Positions 32,990 through 40,872 of a DNA stretch of 64,000 nucleotides are shown here, piece after piece. The notes beneath the pieces were generated by a model. The model ran no database searches and was not told where the DNA came from. It saw only the letters and a list, made by a program, of their open reading frames with translations. The translations under genes were made by a program, and so were the position numbers. Within the stretch, counting starts at the first letter, position 1, and each line of letters begins with the position of its first letter. The stretch covers positions 1 through 64,000 of the forward strand of contig NZ_NHON01000030.1 in NCBI RefSeq assembly GCF_002195995.1, written 5' to 3'. Origin of the DNA: Inquilinus limosus. Its GTDB lineage: Bacteria; Pseudomonadota; Alphaproteobacteria; DSM-16000; Inquilinaceae.

Positions 32990-33211
32990 ATGAATACCAA
33001 CGCCATCCCGACCTTCACCCAGATGTCGCCGACCGATTTCGCGGCGATCGGCCTGAACCAGATCGCCTTCGTCAAGCCGACGATCGTCGAGGGCGAGGCC
33101 GCTTTCGCCGTGCACGGCGCGGACGGCACCCCGCTGGCCGTGGTCAAGGACCGCGAGCTCGCCTTCGCCGTGGTCCGCCAGAACGACATGGAGCCGGTCA
33201 GCGCCCACTGA
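32990..33211 (+). CDS. DUF1150 family protein
   Basis: A 73-residue protein of the DUF1150 family, found in alphaproteobacteria directly after hsp20 genes. Recognisable by GLNQIAFVKPTIVEGEAAFA, HGADGTPLAVVKDRELA and the C-terminal DMEPVSAH. Function unknown. A GTG at 32981 is an alternative start; ATG 32990 has GGTGA at better spacing. Co-transcribed with hsp20 and followed by a strong terminator. Confidence 0.85.
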   Translation: MNTNAIPTFTQMSPTDFAAIGLNQIAFVKPTIVEGEAAFAVHGADGTPLAVVKDRELAFAVVRQNDMEPVSAH

Positions 33212-33243
33212 GCGCCCGCGCCTCGTCCTGATGAGCTGATGCG

Positions 33244-33273
33244 AAAGCCCCGCCGCCCGGCGGGGCTTTTTCT
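33244..33273 (+). terminator. Rho-independent terminator of hsp20-DUF1150
   Basis: AAAGCCCCGCCG pairs with CGGCGGGGCTTT across a two-base turn, followed by a T-rich tract (TTTTTCTATTT). The A-run on the other side means it may also serve the convergent sugar permease operon. Confidence 0.9.
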
Positions 33274-34105
33274 ATTTCACGGCCCCGGCCGTCAGCCCGG
33301 CGATGAACCAGCGGCCGACGATGCCGAACAGCACGACCACGGGGACGGTCGCCAGCGTCGCCCCGGCCAGCAGCAGGCCCCAGTCGATCTGGTACTGGCC
33401 GATGATGCCGGCGAAGCCGACCGGAAGCGTCCGGTTGGCGTCGGACAGGATCAGCACCGAGGCGAACAGGTACTCGGTCCAGCTGGCGATAAAGGAGAAG
33501 ATGGCGACGCTGGCGATGCCGGGCGCCGCCAGCGGCACCATGATCCTGAGCAGGATCGCCAGGCGCGAGGCGCCGTCGATCAGCGCCGCCTCCTCCAGCT
33601 CCGCCGGGATCGAGGCGAAGAAGCTGCGCATCATCCAGATGGCGAAGGGCGAGGCGAAGGTGACGTTGACGATCACCAGCGCCGCCGGCGTGTCGATCAG
33701 CCCGGCCTGCGACATCATCCCGTAGAGCGGGATCAGGATCAGGATGCCGGGGAAGGCATAGGCCACCAGCACCGCCCGGAACAGCAGGTCCCGCCCCGGG
33801 AAGCGCAGCCGATAGAAGCCATAGGCGGCCAGCACCGACAGCAGCACGGTGATGACGGTCGACCCCAGCCCGACCAACAGGCTGTTGCCGAGATAGCGCG
33901 GATAGTCCGAGGCGCCGAGCAGCTTGTCGAAATGCCGCAGCGTGAAGCTCTGCGGCACCAACGTCGGCACCCGGGCGATGATCTCCTGCGGCGCCTTGAT
34001 CGCGCCGGTGGCGACGAACCAGAAGGGCAGCAGCACCAGCACGGCGAGGCCGAGCAGCCCGCCGCCGATCGCGATGGTCTGGCCGGGGCCGGGGCCGCGC
34101 CTCAC
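33272..34105 (-). CDS. Carbohydrate ABC transporter permease (MalG-type)
   Basis: A 277-residue inner-membrane permease with six predicted helices, starting MRRGPGPGQTIAIGGGLLGL. Docking loop AELEEAALIDGASRLAILLRI; C-terminus FIAGLTAGAVK. The start is GTG, overlapping the MalF-type stop as GTGA. Last gene of the second sugar-import locus; it converges on the hsp20 terminator. Substrate unknown. Confidence 0.92.
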   Translation of the reverse strand: MRRGPGPGQTIAIGGGLLGLAVLVLLPFWFVATGAIKAPQEIIARVPTLVPQSFTLRHFDKLLGASDYPRYLGNSLLVGLGSTVITVLLSVLAAYGFYRLRFPGRDLLFRAVLVAYAFPGILILIPLYGMMSQAGLIDTPAALVIVNVTFASPFAIWMMRSFFASIPAELEEAALIDGASRLAILLRIMVPLAAPGIASVAIFSFIASWTEYLFASVLILSDANRTLPVGFAGIIGQYQIDWGLLLAGATLATVPVVVLFGIVGRWFIAGLTAGAVK

Positions 34106-34995
34106 CCTTCCCCCTTGGGCGCCAGCGCCCGCGTGAGAAGGACGGCCAGCGCCATCAGCAGCAGGCTGACCAGCACCGACATCGCCGCCGCCTGGCCCAG
34201 GCGGTACGATTTGAACGCGGTCTCGTAGATCAGCACCGGCAGGGTCTGGGTGGAGCCGGACGGCCCACCCGCCGTGGTCAGCCAGATGATGTCGAAGACG
34301 TTGAAGGACAGCAGCGTGCCGACCACACCCAGCACCAGCATGGTCGGCTGCAGCAGCGGCCAGGTGATGCGGCGGAAGCGCTGCCAGGGACCGGCACCGT
34401 CGATCGCCGCGGCCTCGTAGAGATCGGCCGGGATGCGCTGCAGCCCGGCCAGCAGCATCACCGCGACGAAGGGGAACCAGCGCCAGGAGTTGATCACCAC
34501 CAGCGAGGCCATGGCGCTGCCCGGCCCGGCGAAGAAGCCGACCGGCCGGTCGACGAGGCCGAGGGTGACGAGGAGGTAGTTCACCACCCCACCGGAGGTG
34601 CCGAGCAGCCAGCGCCAGATGATGACGACGACGATGGTCGGCACAATCCAGGACAGGATCACCCAGACCCGCACCAGCCGCACGCCGCGGAAGCGCTGGT
34701 TCAGCAGCAGCGTGGTGCCGAGCGCCAGCAGCGTCTGCAGCACGGCGTTGCCGGCGACCCAGACCAGGCTGCGGCCCAGCGCGGCCCACAGCCGGGCCAT
34801 CTCCAGTACGTCGATATAGTTGCCGAACCCGACGAAGCCGCCATCGGAGCCGATGACGCGGATGTCGCGCAGGCTGATGGCAACCGCGGCGCCGAGCGGA
34901 TAGAGGATGGTGGCCGCCAGCCAGAGCAGCACCGGCGCCACCATCAGCATTCCGGCAATCGCCTCCGACCGGGCGCGGGTTCGCGCGGATCTCAT
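34102..34995 (-). CDS. Carbohydrate ABC transporter permease (MalF-type)
   Basis: A 297-residue permease with six predicted helices (first: AGMLMVAPVLLWLAATILYP). Docking loop PADLYEAAAIDGAGPWQRFRRI and the conserved WLTTAGGPSGSTQTLPV motif are clear. ATG 34995 is used; an ATG seven codons earlier is possible. A palindromic repeat separates it from the binding-protein gene upstream. Confidence 0.92.
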   Translation of the reverse strand: MRSARTRARSEAIAGMLMVAPVLLWLAATILYPLGAAVAISLRDIRVIGSDGGFVGFGNYIDVLEMARLWAALGRSLVWVAGNAVLQTLLALGTTLLLNQRFRGVRLVRVWVILSWIVPTIVVVIIWRWLLGTSGGVVNYLLVTLGLVDRPVGFFAGPGSAMASLVVINSWRWFPFVAVMLLAGLQRIPADLYEAAAIDGAGPWQRFRRITWPLLQPTMLVLGVVGTLLSFNVFDIIWLTTAGGPSGSTQTLPVLIYETAFKSYRLGQAAAMSVLVSLLLMALAVLLTRALAPKGEG

Positions 34996-35007
34996 GGGCC
35001 AGTGCCG

Positions 35008-35133
35008 CCCCCTCACCCGGAACCGCTAACGCGGTTCCGACCTCTCCCCAAGGAGAGGTATAGGGCCGCCGCACCGTTCCCCTCTCCTCGGGGAGAGGGA
35101 GGGGCCCGGCCGAAGGCCGGGAGGGTGAGGGGG
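35008..35133. repeat. Intergenic inverted repeat (CCCCCTCACCC type)
   Basis: CCCCCTCACCC at 35008-35018 pairs with GGGTGAGGGGG at 35123-35133, with inner hairpins (CGGAACCGC/GCGGTTCCG, CCTCTCC/GGAGAGG, GGCCGAAGGCC). It sits between the binding-protein and permease genes, the same place as the related element at 18287 in the first sugar locus. Confidence 0.75.
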
Positions 35134-35164
35134 TGGAGCAGGACCAGCAGCACTCACCAGCCCC

Positions 35165-36454
35165 CTACTTCACCGCCTCCTGCATCCGGGCCTGGCCGGC
35201 CTTCACCGCATCCGCGGCGGGCATCTCGTCGACCACCACCTTCTGCAGCGTCTCGGCCAGGATGTTCTGGGCCGAGATCGCGGCGATGCTGGGGAAGGTG
35301 TGGCCGCCGGTGAAGCCGAACAGGGCGCCGTTGCGGCTGTTGGCGATCATCGCCTCGATCTGCGGCTTGTACTTCACCACCAGCGGGTCGCTCCACAGGC
35401 TCTTGGCCTTGGCGCCGTCGGCGGTGACCGGCAGGAACAGCCCCGGCTCCATGTTGAGGAACCGGCCATAGGTCTCCGGCTCCAGCAGCCAGGCGATGAA
35501 GGTCTCGGCCGCCTTCCGCTTGGCCTCGTCCTTGGCCAGGATCATCACCGCGTTGGAATAGGCGATGGTGCCCGACTCCTTGCGGTCGTCGGCATGCGGC
35601 ACCGGCGCCACGCCGAGATCCTGGGCGTCGCCCTCGGCCTGGCTGTCATAGGTGCTGATCACGGTGAACTGCAGGATCATGCCGCAGCCGCCGCTGGCGA
35701 AGCAGGCCTCGGCCTCGCCCCAGGTCCAGCCGGGCGCGTCGGCGGCGGAGAACTGGTACAGGTCCTTGTAGAAATCGTAGGCCTTGACCGTCTGCGGGTT
35801 GTCGAAGCGCAGCGTGCCGTCCGGGTTGTAGATGTCGGCCGCGCCGGCATTGACCATCAGGTCGTAGACGGTCTGGTCGGTGTAGAGCTGCTTGTTGGCC
35901 GGCAGGCCGATGCCGTAGCGGCCGTCGGCGGTCAGCTTCTCCGCCGCCGTCTTCCATTCGCTCCAGGTCTTCGGCGGCTTCAGCCCGGCCTGCTCGAACA
36001 CGCTCTTCCGGTACCACAGCGACATCGCCATGTTGTACAGCGGCACCGCCCAGACGCCGCCGTCATAGCTGTAGGGCGCCAGCGCGCTGGGCACGAAGTG
36101 ATGCTCGGCGTCGAGCTGCTTGACGAAGCCGTCGACCGGCTGCAGCGCGCCGAGGCCTTTCAGCACCGGGGCGAAGTCGGGGATCGCGAACAGCATGTCC
36201 GGCGCGTTGCCGGCGGCGATCGCGGCCGGCGCCTTGGCATAGATCTCGCCCCAGCTCTGCGGCTCCTGCTTCACCGCGATGTCGGGGTGGCTCTTGTTGA
36301 AGGCGTCGATCAACTCCTGCACCCGCGCCACGCGCTGCGGCGGCTGCTCCATATGCCACAGCGTCAGCTGCACCGGCTCCGCCTGGGCCGCCGCGGCGCC
36401 CCAGAGCAGCGCCGCCGTGGCCACGCCCGTCACGATCGACCATCTCGTCGCCAT
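35165..36454 (-). CDS. Carbohydrate ABC transporter substrate-binding protein
   Basis: A 429-residue periplasmic binding protein (extracellular family 1). Signal peptide MATRWSIVTGVATAALLWGA, cleavage near AAAQAEP. Typical segments: LTLWHMEQPPQRVARVQELI, FNKSHPDIAVKQE, GGVWAVPLYNMAMSLWYRK and AYSNAVMILAKDEAKRKAAE. Belongs to the second sugar-import locus with a SIS protein, a GntR/UTRA regulator and an FGGY kinase. Substrate unknown; an amino sugar is possible given the regulator type. Confidence 0.92.
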   Translation of the reverse strand: MATRWSIVTGVATAALLWGAAAAQAEPVQLTLWHMEQPPQRVARVQELIDAFNKSHPDIAVKQEPQSWGEIYAKAPAAIAAGNAPDMLFAIPDFAPVLKGLGALQPVDGFVKQLDAEHHFVPSALAPYSYDGGVWAVPLYNMAMSLWYRKSVFEQAGLKPPKTWSEWKTAAEKLTADGRYGIGLPANKQLYTDQTVYDLMVNAGAADIYNPDGTLRFDNPQTVKAYDFYKDLYQFSAADAPGWTWGEAEACFASGGCGMILQFTVISTYDSQAEGDAQDLGVAPVPHADDRKESGTIAYSNAVMILAKDEAKRKAAETFIAWLLEPETYGRFLNMEPGLFLPVTADGAKAKSLWSDPLVVKYKPQIEAMIANSRNGALFGFTGGHTFPSIAAISAQNILAETLQKVVVDEMPAADAVKAGQARMQEAVK

Positions 36455-36532
36455 TGCCGTCTCCCCTGTTTGATCGGCGGTCCCGTTGCGGCGCCGCGTT
36501 GACCGGGCGTCCGCCGGAGCCTCGATTTGCGT

Positions 36533-37273
36533 CTACAGATGCGGATTGCGCGTGCGGTAGCGCTCCACCAGGGCGGTGTTGCGCTCCTTCGACCCCGGCA
36601 TGTTCGAGCTGATATAGGCCGGCGCCACCTCGCCCGCTGCCGCCAGCCGGGCCACCGTCTCGGTCAGCACCGCGTTCCAGATCGCGGCGCCCAGCACGGT
36701 CGAGATCGGGCCGACGGTCAGCCCCTCGGCGGCGGTGACCAGGGCATCGCCGGGCGGGCCCTGGTTGTCGATGGCGATGTCGGCGGTCCCGGCCAGGGTC
36801 GGCCGGCCGGCCGCCGCGGCCTGGGAATAGGCGATCGAGGTCACGGCCACCACCGTGGCCCCCTTCTCCCGGCCGTGGCGCGCGGCCTCGACCGGCACGG
36901 CGTTGACGCCGCTGTTGGAGAAGATGAACAGCGTGTCGGCCGGCCCGATCGGGTAGCGGCCCAGCAGCGGCGCGGCCAGGCCGGCCATCCGCTCCAACGC
37001 GCCGGACACGACCGCGCCCTCATGCAGCATCACCGAGGAGGCCAGGATCGGCACCACGCAGGCCAGGCCGCCGGCGCGGAAATGCCCCTCCTCCGCCATC
37101 AGATGGGAATGGCCGGTGCCGAAGATGTAGATCAGCCCGTCGCGGCGGATTGTCTCGACACAGGCGGCCGCCGCGGCGCCGATCGCCTCGCCCTGGGTGG
37201 CGGTCAGCGCGGCGATGCGGTCGGCGATGCCGGCGAGATAGGCGGCGGCGCCGGAGAGGTCGGTCGAGGTCAT
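36533..37273 (-). CDS. SIS-domain protein (UPF0309 type)
   Basis: A 246-residue protein with one SIS domain: LIYIFGTGHSHLMAEEGHFRAGG, ADTLFIFSNSGVNAVPVEAA (the Ser-Asn-Ser-Gly phosphosugar loop) and GATVVAVTSIAYS. It belongs to the UPF0309 group, whose reaction is unproven; related SIS proteins isomerise or deaminate phosphosugars or recognise N-acetylmuramate phosphates. It overlaps the GntR-type regulator gene by four bases. A paralogue is at 56060-56830 in the amino-sugar operon. Confidence 0.88.
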   Translation of the reverse strand: MTSTDLSGAAAYLAGIADRIAALTATQGEAIGAAAAACVETIRRDGLIYIFGTGHSHLMAEEGHFRAGGLACVVPILASSVMLHEGAVVSGALERMAGLAAPLLGRYPIGPADTLFIFSNSGVNAVPVEAARHGREKGATVVAVTSIAYSQAAAAGRPTLAGTADIAIDNQGPPGDALVTAAEGLTVGPISTVLGAAIWNAVLTETVARLAAAGEVAPAYISSNMPGSKERNTALVERYRTRNPHL

Positions 37274-38025
37274 GGATCCGTCGAATCTGGAGGGGACAGC
37301 CGCGCCCGCATCTTGTAGCGGTCGCCGCGATAGGCGGAGCGGACGAATTCGATCACATGGCCGTCGGCGTCGGCGGTGCGCCGGGTGAAGACCAGCACCG
37401 GCGCGCTGCGCGGGATGTCCAGCGCCCCGGCGGTCACGGCGTCGGGCAGGTCGGCCTCGACCGTCTGCTCGGCCTGCCAGGGCACCAGCCCGTAGTCGCG
37501 GCGCATCACCTCGTACAGCGAGGCGGTGCGGAAGTCGTTGCGGTCGAGAATGCCGGGCACCAGCGCCTCGGGCAACCAGGTGACCTCGAAGGCCATCGGC
37601 ACGGCGTCGGCCAGGCGGACGCGCTCGAGCAGCACCAGCGGCGCGCCCTCGGCCACGCCCAGCGCCTCGCGCGCCTCGCCGGTCGCCGGCAGCACCGCCT
37701 GGCGCAGGATGACGGCGGCGGCGCGGCGGCCCAGCCGGGCCATATCCTCGCTGAAGCCACTCAGCCGCTGCAGCCGCTGGTCGACCTTCGGCCGGGCGAC
37801 GAAGCAGCCGCGGCCGATCCGGCTTTCGATCAGCCCGTCATCGGTCAGGCTCTTGAAGGCCTGGCGCACGGTCATGCGGCTGATGCCCAGCTGGTCGGCC
37901 AGGTCGCGCTCCGACGGCAGCCGGTCGCCGACGGCGAAGGCGCCGGTGCGGATACGGTCGGCCAGATCCTCCGCGATCTGCTGGTAGATCGGCTTGTCCG
38001 TCGCGGTCGGCTGTAGGTCGGTCAT
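37270..38025 (-). CDS. GntR-family regulator with UTRA domain
   Basis: A 251-residue HutC-subfamily regulator: the GntR helix-turn-helix (DLADRIRTGAFAVGDRLPSERDLADQLGISRMTVRQAFKSL-type, about 15-70) followed by a UTRA ligand domain with LLERVRLADAVPMAFEVTWLP, LVFTRRTADADGHVIEFVRS and YRGDRYKM. Relatives such as NagR, DasR and YvoA sense amino-sugar phosphates. It probably controls the local transport locus and itself through the palindrome at 38037. Start ATG 38025, inside the operator-proximal region. Confidence 0.92.
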   Translation of the reverse strand: MTDLQPTATDKPIYQQIAEDLADRIRTGAFAVGDRLPSERDLADQLGISRMTVRQAFKSLTDDGLIESRIGRGCFVARPKVDQRLQRLSGFSEDMARLGRRAAAVILRQAVLPATGEAREALGVAEGAPLVLLERVRLADAVPMAFEVTWLPEALVPGILDRNDFRTASLYEVMRRDYGLVPWQAEQTVEADLPDAVTAGALDIPRSAPVLVFTRRTADADGHVIEFVRSAYRGDRYKMRARLSPPDSTDP

Positions 38026-38036
38026 GGCGGGCCCTG

Positions 38037-38050
38037 GTGGTCTAGACCAC
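38037..38050. promoter_or_regulatory. dre-like operator of the GntR/UTRA regulator
   Basis: GTGGTCTAGACCAC, a perfect 14-base palindrome 12 bases before the regulator start. It contains TGGTCTAGACCA, the core recognised by NagR/DasR/YvoA-type GntR proteins. Autoregulation and control of the operon downstream are expected. Confidence 0.8.
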
Positions 38051-38082
38051 AATCGGCATGATGCAGGCCGATCCGGACCCCG

Positions 38083-39594
38083 TCAAGAAAGGTCGGACAA
38101 AGCGGCCGGCATGCGCAGCAGCGCGTCGCGATGCCTGCCGAAGCGCCGCCAGGCGGCCTCATAGACCTCCCGCAGCGCCGGATCGGGGCGATGCATGCGC
38201 CGGACCCTGCGGACCCGGCGCGACGCGTCGCCGATCGAGGGATACCATCCGATGCCGGTCCCGGCCAACAGCGCCGCGCCGCAGGCCCCGTATTCGCCGC
38301 CGTCGGGGATCTCGACCGGCAGGCCAAGCACATCGGCGATCATCTGCGACCAGAAGCGGCTGCGGCCGCCGCCGCCGGAGAGCAGGACGCTGGCCGGCCG
38401 CTCCGCCATCGCCACGAAGCAGTCGCGGATGGCATAGGCCAGCCCCTCATAGACGGCACGCACCAGCTCGGGCCGGCCATGGCCGGGAGCCAGGTCGGCG
38501 AACTGAGCCCGGGCCGTGGCCGAGACCGCCGGGGCGATGATCCCGACCTCGCTGAGATACGGGAGGTAGACGGCGCCGCCGGCGCCCGGCGGGGCGGCCG
38601 CGGCCAACGCCTCCAGCGCCGCATAGGGGTCGGGGTCGCGTGCCAGGTCCGGGCACAGGCTGCGGAGGACCCAGTCGAGGTTGCTGGTGCCGGCGACATT
38701 GACCATGGAGCGCATCCACAGCCCGCCCGGCAGGCTGAACAGCAGGCCGAGATCCGGCGGCGCGAAGGACGGCGCGTCGAGCACCACGCCGTTCAGGCAG
38801 GTGGTGCCGAGCACGGTGCAGGCCGACCCGGCGGCCAGCCCGCCCGAACCGATGACGCTGGCGGCGACATCGCCGGCGCCGATGGCGACCGGGGTGCCGG
38901 GCCTGAGGCCGGTCTCCGCCGCCGCGGCCTCCGTCACCGCCCCGGCGATCGCCTCCGATGGCAGCACCGGCGGCAGCAGGTGGCGGTGCGGGCCGAGGCG
39001 GAACAGCTCCAGCATCGCCTCGCTGCGGCCCTGGGCCCGGGCGTCGCCCGGCGCCACCGCGGTCTCGGTCGGGTCGGCGGCGCGCCGGCCGGTCAGGCGG
39101 AAGCGCAGATAGTCCTTGCAGCCGAAGACGCAATCGGCCCGGGCCATCACCCCGGGCTCATGGTCCAGCAGCCAGCGCAGCACCGGCAGGGTGCAGCCCT
39201 GCTGCATGACCGAGCCGGAGGAGGCGAAGATGCGGGACAGGAAGGCCGGGTCCGCGGCCAGCCGCGCCTCGATCCAGGGCTGGCTGCGGCCGTCGTCCCA
39301 CAGGATGCCGGGGCGCAGCGGCCGGCCGTCGGCATCGATCACCCAGGCCCCGACCATGGCGCCGGTGACGCCGATGGCGGCGACGGCGGATCCGTCGATA
39401 CCGGCCGCGGCCAGAACCTCGCGGATCACCGCGACGGTGGCGGCCCAGGCGGTCTCCGGGTCGCTTTCCGACCAGGCGGGATGGGGATGCGAGACGGTGG
39501 TGCGGCGGGAAGCGGCGGCGCGCTGCCGGCCGTCGCGCCCGAACAGCGCGGCCTTGATGACCGAGGTGCCGGCGTCGAGGCCGAGCAGAACCAT
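38083..39594 (-). CDS. FGGY-family carbohydrate kinase
   Basis: A 503-residue sugar kinase that should phosphorylate the imported sugar with ATP. The N-terminal phosphate loop GLDAGTSVIKAALF, ILWDDGRSQPWIE, the FGGY signature-1 region and the C-terminal LLSGGGGRSRFWSQMIADVLG and EYGACGAALLAG are clear. Its closest named relatives are xylulokinases, but FGGY specificity cannot be read from sequence. It lies upstream of the GntR-type gene with the dre-like operator between, and 57 bases after ptsN. Confidence 0.88.
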   Translation of the reverse strand: MVLLGLDAGTSVIKAALFGRDGRQRAAASRRTTVSHPHPAWSESDPETAWAATVAVIREVLAAAGIDGSAVAAIGVTGAMVGAWVIDADGRPLRPGILWDDGRSQPWIEARLAADPAFLSRIFASSGSVMQQGCTLPVLRWLLDHEPGVMARADCVFGCKDYLRFRLTGRRAADPTETAVAPGDARAQGRSEAMLELFRLGPHRHLLPPVLPSEAIAGAVTEAAAAETGLRPGTPVAIGAGDVAASVIGSGGLAAGSACTVLGTTCLNGVVLDAPSFAPPDLGLLFSLPGGLWMRSMVNVAGTSNLDWVLRSLCPDLARDPDPYAALEALAAAAPPGAGGAVYLPYLSEVGIIAPAVSATARAQFADLAPGHGRPELVRAVYEGLAYAIRDCFVAMAERPASVLLSGGGGRSRFWSQMIADVLGLPVEIPDGGEYGACGAALLAGTGIGWYPSIGDASRRVRRVRRMHRPDPALREVYEAAWRRFGRHRDALLRMPAALSDLS

Positions 39595-39651
39595 GGCAGA
39601 ACCGCAAAGAAAAGCCGATCCGTCCCGGCTAGCGGAGCGGAGGGCCGGCGG

Positions 39652-40110
39652 TCAAGCGGCGTTCACGGACTCGCTCTGCGACAGCAGGGCGAAGATGGCG
39701 TCGGCGGTCTGGCAGCCGCGCAGCTTCTCGCACAGGCTCTCGTCCCGCAGCATGCGGCTGATCCGGGCCAGCGCCTTGAGATGGTCCGCCCCCGCCCCTT
39801 CCGGCGCCAGCAGCAGGAACACCAGGTCGACCGGCTGCTCGTCGACCGCATCGAAGTCGATCGGCCGCTCCAGCCGGGCGAAGGCGCCGAACACGCCCTG
39901 CAGATGCGGCAGCTTGCCGTGCGGGATGGCGATGCCGCGGCCGACGCCGGTCGACCCCAGCCGCTCGCGCTCCAACAGCACGTCGAAGATGAAGCGCTCG
40001 TGCTGGCCGGTCAGTTCGGCGGCACGGCGGGCCAGCTCCTGCAGGGCCTGCTTCTTGCTGGCAGCCTTCAGATTGGCGAGAATCGCCTCGGGGCGGAGGA
40101 AATCAATCAT
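39652..40110 (-). CDS. ptsN: Nitrogen-regulatory PTS protein EIIA-Ntr
   Basis: A 152-residue EIIA domain protein of the nitrogen-related phosphotransfer system. The phosphorylated His is in GIAIPHGKLPHL; MIDFLRPEAILANLKAASKK starts the protein. It regulates potassium transport and other targets by its phosphorylation state rather than transporting sugar. It ends the rpoN-hpf-ptsN block, as in most proteobacteria. Confidence 0.95.
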   Translation of the reverse strand: MIDFLRPEAILANLKAASKKQALQELARRAAELTGQHERFIFDVLLERERLGSTGVGRGIAIPHGKLPHLQGVFGAFARLERPIDFDAVDEQPVDLVFLLLAPEGAGADHLKALARISRMLRDESLCEKLRGCQTADAIFALLSQSESVNAA

Positions 40111-40131
40111 GACGGATCGGATGCGCCGCCC

Positions 40132-40716
40132 TCAGGCGGCGGCATCCTCGGTCCCTTTCGGATCGACCCAGCCGATGTTCCCGTCGGGGCGGCGGAACAC
40201 CATGTTGAGCCGGCCATGGGCCTGGTTGCGGAACATCAGCGCCGGCAGGTCGCCCAGGTCGAGGCGCATCACCGCCTGCAGCACCGTCAGGCTCTCGATC
40301 GAGGTCGAGACGTCGGCGATGACGATGGGCTGGTTCGGCTCCTCGCCGTCCAGCAGATCCTCGGATTCGGCCTCGAGGATATAGGCCTGCGCCGGCAGGG
40401 CCGGCTGGGCCTCGCCATTGTGGTGGTGGTCGCGCAGCCGGCGCTTGTAGCGGCGCAGCCGCTTGGCCAGCTTGTCGGCCGCAGCATCGAAGGCGTGGTA
40501 CGGGCTCTCGGCCTCCGCATTGCTCTGCAGGAGGATGTTGCGGCCGACATGGACCGACAGGTCGCTCCGGATCAGATGGGCGTTGCGGGAAAAGACGACA
40601 TTCGCCTCGATCGCGTTGTTGAAGTACTTCGCGGTCGTGCTGTTGAGGGCGTCGCTGACATGGGTGCGCAATGCGTCACCGACGTCGATCTGCTTGCCTC
40701 GAACGGTCAGTTGCAT
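40132..40716 (-). CDS. hpf: Ribosome hibernation promoting factor, long form
   Basis: A 194-residue protein that pairs stalled ribosomes in stationary phase. The N-terminal domain (MQLTVRGKQIDVGDALRTHV...) is followed by a basic/His linker (RRYKRRLRDHHHN) and the C-terminal dimerisation domain (ESLTVLQAVMRLDLGDLPAL, FRRPDGNIGWVDPKG) that marks the long form. ATG 40716 is chosen because the domain begins there. It follows rpoN behind a likely terminator. Confidence 0.94.
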   Translation of the reverse strand: MQLTVRGKQIDVGDALRTHVSDALNSTTAKYFNNAIEANVVFSRNAHLIRSDLSVHVGRNILLQSNAEAESPYHAFDAAADKLAKRLRRYKRRLRDHHHNGEAQPALPAQAYILEAESEDLLDGEEPNQPIVIADVSTSIESLTVLQAVMRLDLGDLPALMFRNQAHGRLNMVFRRPDGNIGWVDPKGTEDAAA

Positions 40717-40756
40717 GGCTGTCGCTTCACTGCTGCACGATGGAGAACGGGCGCCC

Positions 40757-40787
40757 AAAAAGAACGGGGCGGCCTTTGGGGGCCGCC
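40757..40787 (-). terminator. Terminator between rpoN and hpf
   Basis: On the minus strand GGCGGCC-N6-GGCCGCC is followed by CCGTTCTTTTT. A second small hairpin, GCCGCC-TTCG-GGCGGC, overlaps it at 40782-40797. It would end or attenuate transcription leaving rpoN, so hpf may have its own promoter. Confidence 0.65.
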
Positions 40788-40872
40788 TTCGGGCGGCGAC
40801 CATAGGGACGGGGCGCCTTCCTGTCAACGAAGGGGCCCGGATCCCGGGCTGCGGAGGAAGCTGGGGGAGCGC

